This document shows positions 46,546-57,180 of a stretch of DNA of 64,000 bases, piece after piece (within the stretch, counting starts at the first letter, position 1; every line of letters begins with the position of its first letter). Made by a program: the position numbers and the translations under genes. This stretch comes from Rehmannia glutinosa (Eukaryota > Streptophyta > Magnoliopsida > Lamiales > Orobanchaceae). The notes under the pieces are model-generated. The model ran no database searches. It worked only from the letters and a program-made list of their open reading frames with translations, and was not told the origin of the DNA. The stretch lies in NCBI GenBank assembly GCA_016081115.2, contig JABTTQ020003010.1, positions 62,001-126,000 of the forward strand, written 5' to 3'.

Positions 46546-48104
46546 TTGTTGGGAAATTATTTTGTAGATTTTGATGAATGCCATGTAAAACTTAGAATAG
46601 GAAGTTGGCACCCCATTCTTGTTATAAATTGCATTGTAATAGATAGGGTCGGTGAGAGCCGAGTCAAGTCGCCTATGCCTCGGACATGCAAGAAGACAAC
46701 CGGAGACTAAAAGGAAGACTCATTGTGAGGCGGTGAGTGTGGCAAAGAAGAGAAGACATGAACTCGATCAAGGTGCGGCTAAGATGCGGTGAGTGAAGTA
46801 TCGTCAAGTCAACTCAAGATAGCCAAGTCTCAAGTTGAAGTGATGAAGAGTCATCCATGATTGGAAGTCGACTCTAAGTCACCTAGGGAAGGCAAGGAAA
46901 TGCGGTCAAGTCGAGATAATCGAAAGAGATCCGTTGCACAAGAATCAAGAGAATTACTTAAACAAATAATACTCCCATACTACCTTTCTTGAAATGCTCA
47001 CCCCGGAAGCATGCAAAAGGAATAAACCAATGGGAAGCACTGCACCGTGTCAGAACTCTGAAAAGCTGAAGAATCGTTCATACGAGGAAACGTAAATTCC
47101 AATGACTGCAACAAGACAAGTTAACGGCCACAAGTGACTTTCAAAAAATAAGTTTATCTCTTCAACGGGCAGATTTTTGAAAGATCACTATAAAAGGCCG
47201 AGGAATCACTCCGAGAGAAGGTTACCGACTTGAACCACAAACATCAAGCTAACATTTGAATGTAATCAAGAATACTCTCAAGTCATTCAAGATCAATCCT
47301 CAAGTCTACATTACGAAGGAAATCAATCCAACACTCACCGTGAAAGAAAGACAACTTCAATCAGTTGAAGAGGAAACATTTGAAGAATCAAGGGGTCTAC
47401 ATTCCATGAAGGATTGTAGAAAGGTTCAAGGTCGAACCAGGCTTAAGCTATTTGGAGGGCTTCGTGATCAAATCCAAGGAACTTAAGCAAGTGGGTTGTA
47501 GTAGCAAGGCGGTGCCTTGAAGAAGAAGCCGAGTCGCACGAGAAGCATTTGTGTGACCAAGGCATCTCAGATCGAGTCCCAAAGGATCAAGTCATTTGTG
47601 TAATCAAGACTTGTATTCTGGACATTAACCACTCGTATATTGATCAATACTTAGTGGATTCCTCCAGGAGTTGGAGAAGAGAGGAGTAGAAGAATTACCC
47701 CATCTTGAACCTCTATAAAAACTTATTGTGTCATTTACATTTCAAAGACTTTAATTGATGCATCTTACTTTTATATCTCACGATAAATTTGCTATCCAAT
47801 CGATAATCAATCGAGTGCTAAAACCAAGTATTAAAACAAACTTAACCAAATTCAAGGGTGTTAAGTCTTCCTTTGAAAACATATCACAGTCAAGTTAAGT
47901 CTTTAGTCAAAAAAGTGAGTTATTCTATCAACTCGATCGAGTCCGTTGAGTGACTAACTCTTGATTAACTAACTTAATTTGTCCATCAAGGACTCGTTGT
48001 GAAGTATTAACTCGAACATTTTTAAAAGGACTAAATCGAAAAGTTGGTAAGGTTTATTCAACCCCCCCTTCTAAACCTTACACTCACACCCCTTAGGACC
48101 TACA
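46546..48104 (+). repeat. S2 3' LTR
   Basis: 1,559 bases, tgttgggaaa … aggacctaca, followed by the CTAGT duplication. Confidence 0.93.
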
Positions 48105-48109
48105 CTAGT

Positions 48110-48500
48110 CACATTACACCCTCTCAATAAATTTGTCATTTAATGTAGTGTTGCGCTAATAGGCCATGCGCGTGCCTGATATTCATGAGTGCTCTAGAGA
48201 CATGCCAAAGTCTCATAGGAGCAACCCCACTCCATATTCGTATAGGTGAATTTCATCAACTATATTTTGCAATTAAATATACCACCCTTAAGGGATATAA
48301 AATTCATTAAGAGTTTTAGTAACTCATCCTCACATAATTGCAATTTATCACTTCTCACACCATAGGAAGGGGCAATTAATTTTAGTGCTAACAGAATTAA
48401 CAAGTGACTTGTTATTACCCATGTGAACCTTATTCATGGGATCCAATTACAAAGGTTAGGTTTCTGTCACTGTTAATTTATCAATTGGCTTAAGTCCCAT
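48110..48500 (-). other. K3 3' internal region beyond S2
   Basis: Non-coding continuation of 33661-33858. Nothing recognised apart from AT-rich text. Confidence 0.6.
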
Positions 48501-49942
48501 TCTCCTCGATATCTCAATAATTAATTTTCTTCTCAAAGGTTTAGTCAGAGGATCGGCCAATTCACTTCTGACTTCACATAATCAATGGATATTACTCCAT
48601 CTTTTAACAGTTGTTTAACCACATCATGTCTCGCATTTAATATGTATGTTTTTACCATTAAAGGTTTTATTCTTTGCAATTGCGATTCGCTTGACAATCA
48701 CAATGCATTAATCGAAGGTATTGGTTTAGAACCCAAATGAATATCGCTAAGAAGTTTTTCAACCACTCGCCTCATTGCTAACTAACTCTAATGCAACAAA
48801 CTCAAACTCCATAGTAGATTTTGCTATGATAGTTTGTTTAGTCAAGCTTCAAGTAATTGCACCCCCACCAAGGGTGAATATATAACCACTAGTGGATTTT
48901 ATCTCATCCGAATCGGAGATCCGATTAGCATCACTAAATCCCTCGAGCACGGAGGGAAATCCTCTATAAAGAATACCATAATTCATGGTACCTCTCAAAT
49001 ATTTCATTAGCGACTAAAGCGGTCCAATGATCACGGTTGGGATTATGTGTATATCTCGCTCAATCGACACACTGAAAGATAGGCTATGTCAGGTCGTGAA
49101 AAGTTCATCAAATGCAACAGATTCCCAATAATCTGTGCATACTCAGATTGAGCCATAGGATCACCAAGATTTTTCTTTAATTGGGTGTTAGCATCATAAG
49201 GAGTACTCACAGGTTTGACATCGAAATGTCCAAACTTCTTAAGAAGCTTCTCAACATAATGTTCTTGCGTTAACATAATGTTATTATCTTTCCTTATGAT
49301 TTTAATACCCAATATCACACTTGCTTCACCCATATCTTTCATATCAAAGTTTGAACAAGAAACTCTTTGGTTTTTTATATTAAATCAAGGTTGCTACCAA
49401 ATATGAGCATGCCATCCACATATAAAGAGATAATCACACACTCATTATCAACAAGTTTTGTACAAACACATCTATCAACTTCAACAGAAGTAAAACCATC
49501 AGATAACAAAACTTGATTAAATTTCACATGACACTGCTTAGGTGCTTGTTTTAAACCATATAATGATTTAAGTAATTTACAAACTTTGTTTTCTTTTCCA
49601 GAAACAACACACCCTTCTGGTTGCACCATATAAATCTCTTCTTCCAAATCACCATTTAAAAAAGCAGTTTTTACATCCATTTGGTGAATAAAAAGTTTAT
49701 GGATAGAAGCCAAAGCAATCAAAACTCGGATAGAAGAAATTCTAGTTACTGGTACAAAAGTATCAAAATAATCCACATTTTGTTTTTGAGTAATACCTTT
49801 TGCAACCAATCTGGCTTTATATTTTTCAATAGTTCCATCAAGATAATATTTCTTCTTAAAAATCCATTTGCAACCTATAAGTTTAGCTCCAGGTGGCAAA
49901 TCAACTAAAGTCCAAGTTTTATTTTGTTCAATAGAATCAATT
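48501..49942 (-). pseudogene. K3 reverse transcriptase and RNase H
   Basis: An open part of 174 codons (49899-49375) contains 'GCKWIFKKKYYLDGTIEKYK', 'DVKTAFLNGDLEEEIYMVQP' and 'LKSLYGLKQAPKQCHVKF'. The catalytic box reads Tyr-Val-Asp-Gly at 49411-49422 instead of Tyr-Val-Asp-Asp, removing an essential Asp. The next frame (49342-49043) continues 'MKDMGEASVILGIKIIRKD … LTQEHYVEKLLKKF'. RNase H (48501-49040) is heavily broken. Confidence 0.87.
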
Positions 49943-50990
49943 TCAGTTTTGATGGATTCTTTCCAGTAAAAGAATCAGCAGATGAAACAGCTTCGGAAAA
50001 TGTTAAAGGGTCATTTTCTACAAGATATGTATAAAAATCATTTCCAAAAGAAGTTTTTTTTCTTTGTCTCTTACTCCTTCTCAATTCCTCAAAAGAATTC
50101 TCATTATTATATTCAATAGGAGCATAAGAAGTAGATTCAACAGGTACACGATAAATTGACTCGGTTTTTAAGGGAAAAATATGCTCAACAAATTCAGCAT
50201 TTTTTGTTTCAAAAATAGTGTTAACATCTAGCACATCACTTTTCAAAACAAGAAATCTATATGCAGCACTATGATCAGTATAACCAACAAATAAGCAATC
50301 AGAAGTTTTAGAACCTATTTTTCTCTTTTTAGGATCACGCAACATAATTTTACCAAGACACCCCCACACTTTTAAATATTTTAGGTTGGGTTGATAGCCT
50401 TTCCATAATTCATAAGGTGTCTTACCAGTTTTCTTATAAGGTATTCTGTTTTGTAAGTGACATGCAGATAAAATGGCTTCACCCCAGAATTTATTAGCAG
50501 CACCTGAACTAATGAGCATTGCATTCATCATTTCTTTTAAAGTTCTATTTTTCCTTTATGTTACACCATTTGATTCAGGTGAATATGGAAGGGTAATTTC
50601 ATGTATTATTCCTTGTTGTTCACAAAAATCATTAAATAAAGTATATTCGCCACCTCTATCTGATCTAACTCTTTTAATCTTTTTATTCAACTGATTTTTA
50701 ACTTCAGACTTATATAAACAAAACATATTGAAGGATTCATCTTTATTTATAAGTAAATATACCTTAGCATATTTGGAATAATCATCTATAAAAGTCACAT
50801 AGTAATTTTTACCACCTCTAGTCATGGTTTGTTTTAAATCACTTAAATCAGTATGAATTAGACTAAGCAATTCAGATTCTCGTTGAATAGAAAAACATGA
50901 TTTCTTGGTTAATTTAGCTTGAGAACAAGTTTCACATTTGTTTAAGGCTAGTGTTATTAATACCAGAAATTAAACCAAGAGTTTGCATTT
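49905..50990 (-). pseudogene. K3 integrase
   Basis: The core begins 'LSLIHTDLSDLKQTMTRGGK' (first Asp). 'KRVRSDRGGEYTLFNDF' carries the second Asp. At the position of the catalytic Glu, in the context N-G-V-T-?-R-K-N-R-T, there is a TAA stop (50556-50558). The remainder, open from 50531 to 49905, continues 'FWGEAILSACHLQNRIPY', 'LKVWGCLGKIML', and 'RRSKRQRKKTSFGNDF' at the link to reverse transcriptase. Apart from that stop the reading is nearly continuous. Confidence 0.88.
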
Positions 50991-51076
50991 TATAAATATA
51001 GGAAGCACTAACATGTCCTAATCTAGTATGCCATACATCAATAGAATCAATCAAGTTAGCAGAAGAAACAACAATT

Positions 51077-51480
51077 TTATTTAATAACATCGGAAACATT
51101 CAGTACAAAAAGGCCCAGATTACAATAACCTTTGCCCACAAGGACATTATTTTTTCTCATTACAATCTTGTCAGATTCAAATGACACCCTAACCCAAGTC
51201 TTTTCTAACAAAGAAATGGAAACTAAGTTTCCCATAATATTTGGCACATGAAGAACTTCATTAAGAGCCAAGGTCTTGACAGATGTGAGTTTCAACAGAA
51301 CTTTGCCTTTGCCAAGAATTTGTGCAGTTCGATAATCCCCGAGATACATGTTCTTCTCCATCCCCCACAAGATTGTAGGATGCAAAAGCCTCTTTATTTG
51401 CACAGATGTGCCTGGTAGCCCCAGAGTCTACCACCCATTCTTTCACATTGGCCACGAGATTAATTTGACTTAGTACCGCC
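51077..51480 (-). pseudogene. K3 protease
   Basis: The active site reads W-V-V-D-S-G-A-T-R-H near 51410-51445, at the end of the gag frame. The downstream part (51403-51077) holds 'KVLLKLTSVKTLALNEVLHV' and 'MGNLVSISLLEKTWVRVSFE' in another frame. Confidence 0.85.
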
Positions 51481-52432
51481 GCAACCACATCATCCCCTTT
51501 AACCAAATTTGCATTTGGCTTTGGGGGATTTGTAGATTTCTTTCTTTGTTTACATTGCGGTGCATGGTGACTTGGCTTTCCACAAACATAACAATTTCCT
51601 TTTTTCTTGAAAGTAATGGGGTTATTCACTTTAGGTTTGTTATTAGGTTGATATTTCTTAACAGGCTTGGAAGAAGGCTTACCTTGCACTATATTTGCCT
51701 TTGAAGCTATCTCCTTCGCCTTTGTAGCTTTGAGTTCCCTCCGGTTTGTGTCCTCGATGATGATATGAGTTTTCAGGTCCGCAAGAGACAATTGCTTGTG
51801 CTTATGCTTGAGTTGTTGTTTGTAGTCATTCCAAGTTTCAGGTAGCTTCTCTATCAAAATCCCATCAACAAACTCTTCTTGCAGTATAATCTTTTCAGCT
51901 TTCAGATTCTCCAACGGTTTATGGTACTCATTGATTTGTATCTTGATATCCTTATCATCCGTCATCTCCTAGCGATAGTAGTTCCCAATTACAAACTTTT
52001 GCTTTCCAGCATCTTCAGCGGTATATTTGAGATATAAAGATTCCCAAATTTCATTTGCTTCTTTACAAGAACAGTACACATCGAACAAATCATTAGCCAG
52101 AGTGCTAATGATTGTGTGCCTGCAAACCTTATTGGCATATGTCCATATATCGAGCTCTTTTGGATCAGCAGACGGTGCATGTCTTTTCTGAGTTAAGGCA
52201 GATGTTACACCGTGCATATCAAGTATAGAAGAAATTTGTTCATGCCAGCGCCGATAATTTTTTGTCCACTAAACATTTCTATTTTCGAGATATCAGGAAA
52301 AGGTTTGGCATATGAGAAGGTTGAAGGATGTGAAGGCATTGGTGTTGGAACAGTAACAACATTAGGCGTGGTAGAGGAGGCTACGGCCTGGGCAGTGGCG
52401 GCAGTAGCGTTGCCTTCTACAGAAGCTGCCAC
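51481..52432 (-). pseudogene. K3 Gag
   Basis: ATG 52432 (MAASVEGNATAATAQAVASS) opens an Ala/Thr/Pro-rich N-terminus leading to 'FPDISKIEMFSGQ'. Two frame breaks follow (near 52210 and 51966). The last part has 'LPETWNDYKQQLKHKHKQLS' and the zinc knuckle CYVCGKPSHHAPQC (Cys-x2-Cys-x4-His-x4-Cys) near 51545-51590. It is the best-preserved copia Gag in the window. Confidence 0.87.
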
Positions 52433-52469
52433 ATCAGTGTGTTTTTTAACTACATAAATTCCTTAAGAT

Positions 52470-53170
52470 TGTTGTAGTTTTTTCAAGTAGAGGTCCGAAA
52501 AACAAGATGGTGGAATGGTGGAAACTCAAATTTAGTAACCCAAACAAGTTATTAAGTTGCGAGAAAAATGAAAAGAGGAGGATGATGCTTTTGTTCTTTT
52601 TCTGTTTTCCAAATCAGCTAAGTGAAGGCTATATATAAAGCCACTGCCAACGGCTAACACCCACAAAATAGGAAGAATTGTTTTTCAGAAAAAAGAATAA
52701 AAAACCCACGTTGGAATGAGGCACAAAAATAGGAACATAAAATCCAACTGCACACGTTCAGCGGCCTTGAGATAAGGGACTTAAATTTTTCAGTTTTCAG
52801 AAAGTGGGAACAAACTTTTGAATAAATAAGAATAGTCTCCCCACTTGCCAACTAATAGGAACGACATTCTTTAGAATTTAGATAAGACTTAAAAATGGTC
52901 AAACTAAGATAAAGTTTCACAAAATTAATTTTAAGTAGCAAAACAAACCGGGTCAAGCCCGTATCGCCCACGTGCAGGGGGGGGCAAATCGGCGATTTTA
53001 CACTTAAAATCGTAAATTTGGCCTAGCTCTTTATGTGCGCGAGGCCTCCTTATTCTCTTGGCCCATTATTACTAAGCCCATAATGGTCTCCCATTAATAA
53101 AGAAGATAAAACTTGTTTTGATTTCCTATGTGGGATTAAAAATATTAAAAACACTCTTTTAAATACAACA
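52470..53170 (-). repeat. K3 5' LTR, with internal deletion
   Basis: 701 bases. It lacks about 110 bases present in the 3' LTR, between 'gtaaccc' near 52537 and 'aacaagttattaag'. It is followed by the TTATG duplication. Confidence 0.9.
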
Positions 53171-53175
53171 TTATG

Positions 53176-54935
53176 TGTGTGTGAAACTATATATATGTGT
53201 GTGTGTTTTGTGTGTAATTATATATACATATGTCACAAGTGTTCTGTGTGTGCGTGTCTTGTGATTATGAGTGTGAAATTTTATTTTGTGTTTGTGTGCA
53301 TGTTCTGTGTGTTTGTGTGTGTGGTGATGGGTGTGTGTATGTGCGCGCGTGTCCTCGGTGTATGCAGCGATGAGTTGTGTGTGAGTTTTTGTCTCCGGAA
53401 ATGAGTTCTACTAAAGACGAAGGGAAGTCGAAGGTGGCAGAGGGGGTGACGAGAATGGGGTCTTTTCAGCAGGGGCTTGAGTTTGAAAATTTGATAGAAA
53501 TTAGGGCTAAATTGGGAATTTTGATGATTTACATATTTGACTCCTTGAAGTTTCATTTCAGTCCAAATTTCAAATCAAAGTTTCAGAATTTTCTATTCGA
53601 CCCAAAACAAGTTTCAATTCAAGTCCAGATTTTTATTTAAATTTTTTGATTTTCATATTAACCCCTATAACTTATTTGGACTTTCTAGATTTATTTAATT
53701 TGACCCTATAAGTTTTCAATTTAGTCTAAAACTAGAATTTACTTTTAACTTCTTTCAATTTAAACATCCAAACTTATATTTTTAGTCAAATTTTCTTATA
53801 ATAAAAGCCTCAGGCTATTTTATAAGTATATTAGTTAATTAGAAGTTACTACTTAATCTCTAGGCCTAAATCATGTTAAATTTATATTGTAGGCGACGAA
53901 GAACCGTACAATTAGGACTTCTAGTTTCGAGCTTTTTGTGCATCTACTTTATTTTGCCGATTGAGGTGGGGATTCTTATCACATTTTATGTGTTCATTGT
54001 CCTTGTTCAATGCTTAAATTGTCCAATTATGTGAATTACGCATTTTTCAATGGTCAAATGATATGCATAATTATATGAATTGTGTGCTTTTGGTGTATTA
54101 CATGATATGCATAATTATGTGAATTATATGTTTTTAATGTGCTATATGATATGATTATTTTTTATGAATTATATGTTTTTCATTACAATGAATGTTATGA
54201 ATATTATGCAATGGAAAATTTTTGGCCACGTGCCATGTGAAAGGAAAAATATGGCATTCGTGCCACGGGAAAGGAAAATTTTTGCCCACGTGCCACGGAA
54301 AAGAAAAAATATGGCATTTATGCCTACGGGAAAGGAAAAGTTTTGGCCACGTGCCACGAGAAAGGAAAATTTTTGGCCACGTGCCACGGGAAAAGAAAAT
54401 TTTGGCCTCGTGCCTCGGGATAGGGAAAAAAATGGCATTCATACCTACGGGAAAGGTTATGTGCTATCTAGCTTATGCCAACGGAAAAAGTTATGTACTA
54501 TTAGGCGTATGCCAATGGGAAAGATTATGTGTTAATTTATATAATTGTGCACTTTTCGTATTTAGCTTGGACATTCTTTATCTCTACTGAGTATGTGATT
54601 ACTCACCCCTAAATTCAAATTATTTTCAGATCATACGGATGGATGCGTTGCAGATGTGGGAGAATAGCCGATGAATTCACTCTTAATTATTTCAATTTCA
54701 AGAACTATGAACTCGTTTTAAATTTCGAACAATTGTGATGTACTATTTTCTTTTAATTTATTTCAAAGTGTTTTGAGTGGATTTTTAATTTTTAACAAAT
54801 ACTCTATAATTATTTCTTAAGACTTAAAGTATTCTTATTATCGTTTCCGCTAAACTGTTCATTTATCTATTTATAAAAAAACGTGATTTTCTCAAAATTT
54901 AGTAAAAACTATATTTCAAAAAGTAGGGCGTTACA
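53176..54935 (+). repeat. T1 3' LTR, second part
   Basis: Resumes exactly where 32845 stops and runs to the terminal gcgttaca. It includes the TG-rich zone and the 30-bp array. Confidence 0.92.
54220..54452 (+). repeat. 30-bp tandem array in T1 3' LTR
   Basis: About eight units of the same two types as at 27185. CACGTG is intact in four (54227, 54287, 54348, 54378). Copy number and order differ from the 5' LTR, so the array has expanded or contracted since insertion. Confidence 0.88.
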
Positions 54936-55471
54936 AAACAAGCCACCTGACTCTTATGATGCATGAAATAAATCCAAGTAACCTTGCTATAATCATCCAC
55001 CAAAGTAAGCATATAGGGTGTCATCACCTCCAATTCACATTTAAAAGGTCCCCAAACATCCATATGTATTAAATCAAACACAGCATTACTTTTAGAAGTA
55101 CTTTCAGGAAAGGGCAATCGATGTTGCTTGGATCTATGACAAACTTCACAATTATCAAAAAAATGATCCAATTTATTAGCAAAGTAAGGCTTCAAAATTT
55201 CAATATGTTCAAGCACAGACACTGAGGCATGCCCTAATTTCTTATGCCAATCAACCACAGCATTTTTACAGGAAAAAGATGGAAATGACATTTTACAATT
55301 GGAAGAGACACACGGTATAGATGGTAAAGAAAAAGCAGAATCCAGGATGTAGAGTTTCCCCACTGCCTTGCCAACTGCTATAGTTTCCTCAGTCCTCAGG
55401 TCCTGCAAAACAAGATTATAGGTGAAGGAAGGAACAAGCAAAACATTAAGTAATGTGAGTTGAGGACTCAA
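54936..55471 (-). pseudogene. K2 integrase, N-terminal part
   Basis: The zinc motif WHKKLGHASV … CEVCHRSKQH, then the core start 'LIHMDVWGPFKCELEV' and 'LTLVDDYSKVTWIYFM', with the first catalytic Asp. The frame runs to the T1 junction at 54936 and continues at 24234-24009. The upstream part (55471-55370) is protease end. Confidence 0.87.
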
Positions 55472-55640
55472 GGTTACTTCCCCAGTGTAACAACTTTGGA
55501 AGTGCCATCTGGCAGAAAGACATTGATAGAGGATTTTAATGGTTTGGATTTGCTTAAAACAGCCTCACAGTAACACATATGCCGGCTAGCCCCAGTATCA
55601 ATTATCCAACAGTTGCTCCCCTATTTTCAAATGTACTCAA
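55472..55640 (-). pseudogene. K2 protease
   Basis: The minus strand near 55575-55625 reads C-W-I-I-D-T-G-A-S-R-H-M-C, a copia protease active site. It is in a different frame from both neighbours. Confidence 0.78.
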
Positions 55641-56640
55641 AGCACAATGCAAATCTGAGAGGTGTCCTGTACCTGCATACTCTGCATAGTGCGCAAAATC
55701 TACTCCAGTATTCTCCTTCCCTGAGTTATCAGCTTGCTTAGTTCCACCTAGATATTTAGCAATTTCTTGTTGAATGATGCTAGAAATGTCTCTTCCAGGA
55801 TACTTATAACCTACATCTGTCTTCTCTTGCCTATTCAAATGTTCGGTTGAAATTTCCACAAGGTTTGCTTTCTCTCTTTTCCTCTGTTCCTTCAGCTTAG
55901 CAAACCACTATGGATATCCATGCACCTTAAAACAAGTACTTACTTCATGTCCTCAGTCACCACATTGACCACACTTCAATTTTGCCTTCTCCTCCTTAGT
56001 TATTCGATATCCTCTACCCCTGCCTGCTTGCCAATTGGATCTACCACCCCTAACTGACATACTTGTATTCTCAGTACCAATTCCAACGCCCCTACCACTG
56101 CGAACAAACATTGTTGCATCGTCTATTGCTTCAGGAAAAGCAATTTGCACCGATCTCTGCTTCTCGACAGTTAATATCATCGAATATACTCTATTAACTA
56201 TTGGTAATGGATCCATAAGTAGTATTTGGCTCCTAACATTCTCATAGGAATCATTCAATCCCATCAAAAACTGCATCAATTTTGTTTTAGTATCCATATC
56301 GAGCAAACTCTTGCATTTTGCTCCACACGTACATTCAGAAAAGCGACCAGTGCAACAATACTCATCTCATAATTTCTTCAACTTCGTAAAGTAAATCACA
56401 ACCGACACATTTCCTTGCCTCAAGTTAGAAATCTCCTTTTGTAATTGATAAAGCAACGAACCATTGCTTTCCCCAAACTGTTGTCCTAAATCTACCCAAA
56501 GCTCTCGAGCTAAATTTGCATAAATGAAAGCCTAGATGAATCCTCCTTCATGGTCGTTGATTCGCACCACGAATAGCCTCAAGTTCCTCTTGATGAGACC
56601 GCTACCTCCAACTCCATTTTTATTTCGTAGATTCGCCATA
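55641..56640 (-). pseudogene. K2 Gag relic
   Basis: The clearest piece (56306-55953) has 'KTKLMQFLMGLNDSYENVRS', 'LLMDPLPIVNRVYSMIL' and a Gly/Arg-rich segment before the knuckle. The knuckle reads C-G-Q-C-G-D-stop-G-H-E-V-S-T-C, so the zinc-binding residues remain around a TGA. The N-terminal part to 56640 is broken. The frame at 55859-55602 is the C-terminal spacer. Confidence 0.78.
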
Positions 56641-56656
56641 ATTCATCGATTAAAGC

Positions 56657-56670
56657 AGCTCTAGATACCA
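56657..56670 (-). other. K2 primer-binding site (variant tRNA-Met)
   Basis: The minus strand reads TGGTATCTAGAGCT directly next to the LTR, as in K1. Confidence 0.82.
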
Positions 56671-56896
56671 TGAAAACAACATGAGCATTCATAGAGAAGA
56701 ATGGGAAATTTTATTTAACCAACTCAAACTAACACATTCGATTTGCATGCATATTTATAGGTACGAGAAAATGAGATACACGTGTAAGCCCATGTATCGT
56801 TAAGTAAAAGAAGAAATGAATTAAAATGTAACCCAAACAAAACCCAAGCCTGTAAACATAAAGCCCAATACTAACATAAGGCCCAATACTCCAACA
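56671..56896 (-). repeat. K2 5' LTR
   Basis: 226 bases, tgaaaacaac … ctccaaca, followed by the AAATA duplication. The partner of 21588-21814. Confidence 0.93.
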
Positions 56897-56901
56897 AAAT
56901 A

Positions 56902-57180
56902 AGGGACAGTTACTATTCATGGGGTTTGGGTTAATTACAAAAAACCCACATTTTTTTTTTGAAGTTACAAAAAATCCTATGAGGTCTGATTCCGTATAAT
57001 ACTTAACCCTCTTCGTGTACATTTCAAACACCCCTTTACATTTAGAAAAATATTGCAATTTCCCCCTTACATGTAACACATTCAAATCTCAAAGAGTTTT
57101 TTTGTAATTTTCAAACACGACTGGATGTTTTTATAATTAACCCAAACCTCAGGGTCAAGGTAAGTTTTGAAATTATCCCT
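56902..57180. mobile_element. MITE-1 (ends agggacagttac … attatccct)
   Basis: 279 bases with inverted ends. The left part (gggtttgggttaattac) pairs with the right part (taattaacccaaacc). The 7-base word AAAAATA is found at 57181-57187 and at 21581-21587, on the other side of K2, so it is probably the MITE's own duplication, later split by K2. Related to MITE-2 at 62225-62467. Confidence 0.7.

Larger units (their letters stand above)
33864..48104 (+). mobile_element. S2: complete Sirevirus-type Ty1/copia retrotransposon
   Basis: 14,241 bases with CTAGT at 33859-33863 and 48105-48109. LTRs are 1,564 and 1,559 bases, with primer site 35430-35440 and purine tract 46533-46545. It is the same family as S1 in the opposite orientation and colinear along its whole length, including the extra gene after pol. 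It is the innermost and therefore youngest member of the right nest. Frames are broken, but its reverse transcriptase is open for 230 codons. Confidence 0.94.
32846..53170 (-). mobile_element. K3: Ty1/copia element inside the T1 3' LTR
   Basis: The TTATG duplication lies at 32841-32845 and 53171-53175. LTRs are 815 and 701 bases with TGTTGTA…TACAACA ends. Without S2 the element is about 6.1 kb. The minus-strand order gag, protease, integrase, reverse transcriptase, RNase H is copia. No standard primer site follows the 5' LTR (the minus strand starts ATCTTAAGGAATTTATG). It uses either an unusual primer or has lost that stretch. Confidence 0.92.
24235..54935 (+). mobile_element. T1: Tekay-like chromovirus (Ty3/gypsy)
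   Basis: The LTR ends TGTAA…TTACA bound the element. Internal order on the plus strand is gag with two zinc knuckles, protease, remnants of reverse transcriptase, RNase H, integrase, GPY/F-like module and chromodomain-like tail. This is the gypsy chromovirus order, and long LTRs of about 2.4 kb plus the tail suggest Tekay. Flanks are CAACA (24230-24234) and AAACA (54936-54940), a duplication matching at four of five bases. Without H1 and K3 the element is about 9.1 kb. Confidence 0.9.
21588..56896 (-). mobile_element. K2: short-LTR Ty1/copia element, outer shell of the right nest
   Basis: The AAATA duplication lies at 21583-21587 and 56897-56901. LTRs are 227 and 226 bases, with a purine tract at 21815 and a primer site at 56657-56670. 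Removing T1 (24235-54935 plus a 5-bp duplication) leaves about 4.6 kb, a normal copia length. The integrase reading resumes on the far side of T1. Lineage perhaps Ale/Retrofit by LTR size and sequence feel. Coding frames are all interrupted. Confidence 0.93.

Noticed and set aside
3102..48104. S1 and S2 in opposite orientation as evidence of a large inversion
   Set aside because: Each has its own perfect and different target duplication (AAATT, CTAGT), so both are independent insertions.
32956..52465. A 14-base word in the K3 3' LTR repeated in reverse just inside the 5' LTR (cttaaggaatttat)
   Set aside because: It is built around the palindrome CCTTAAGG and is too short to claim a relation.
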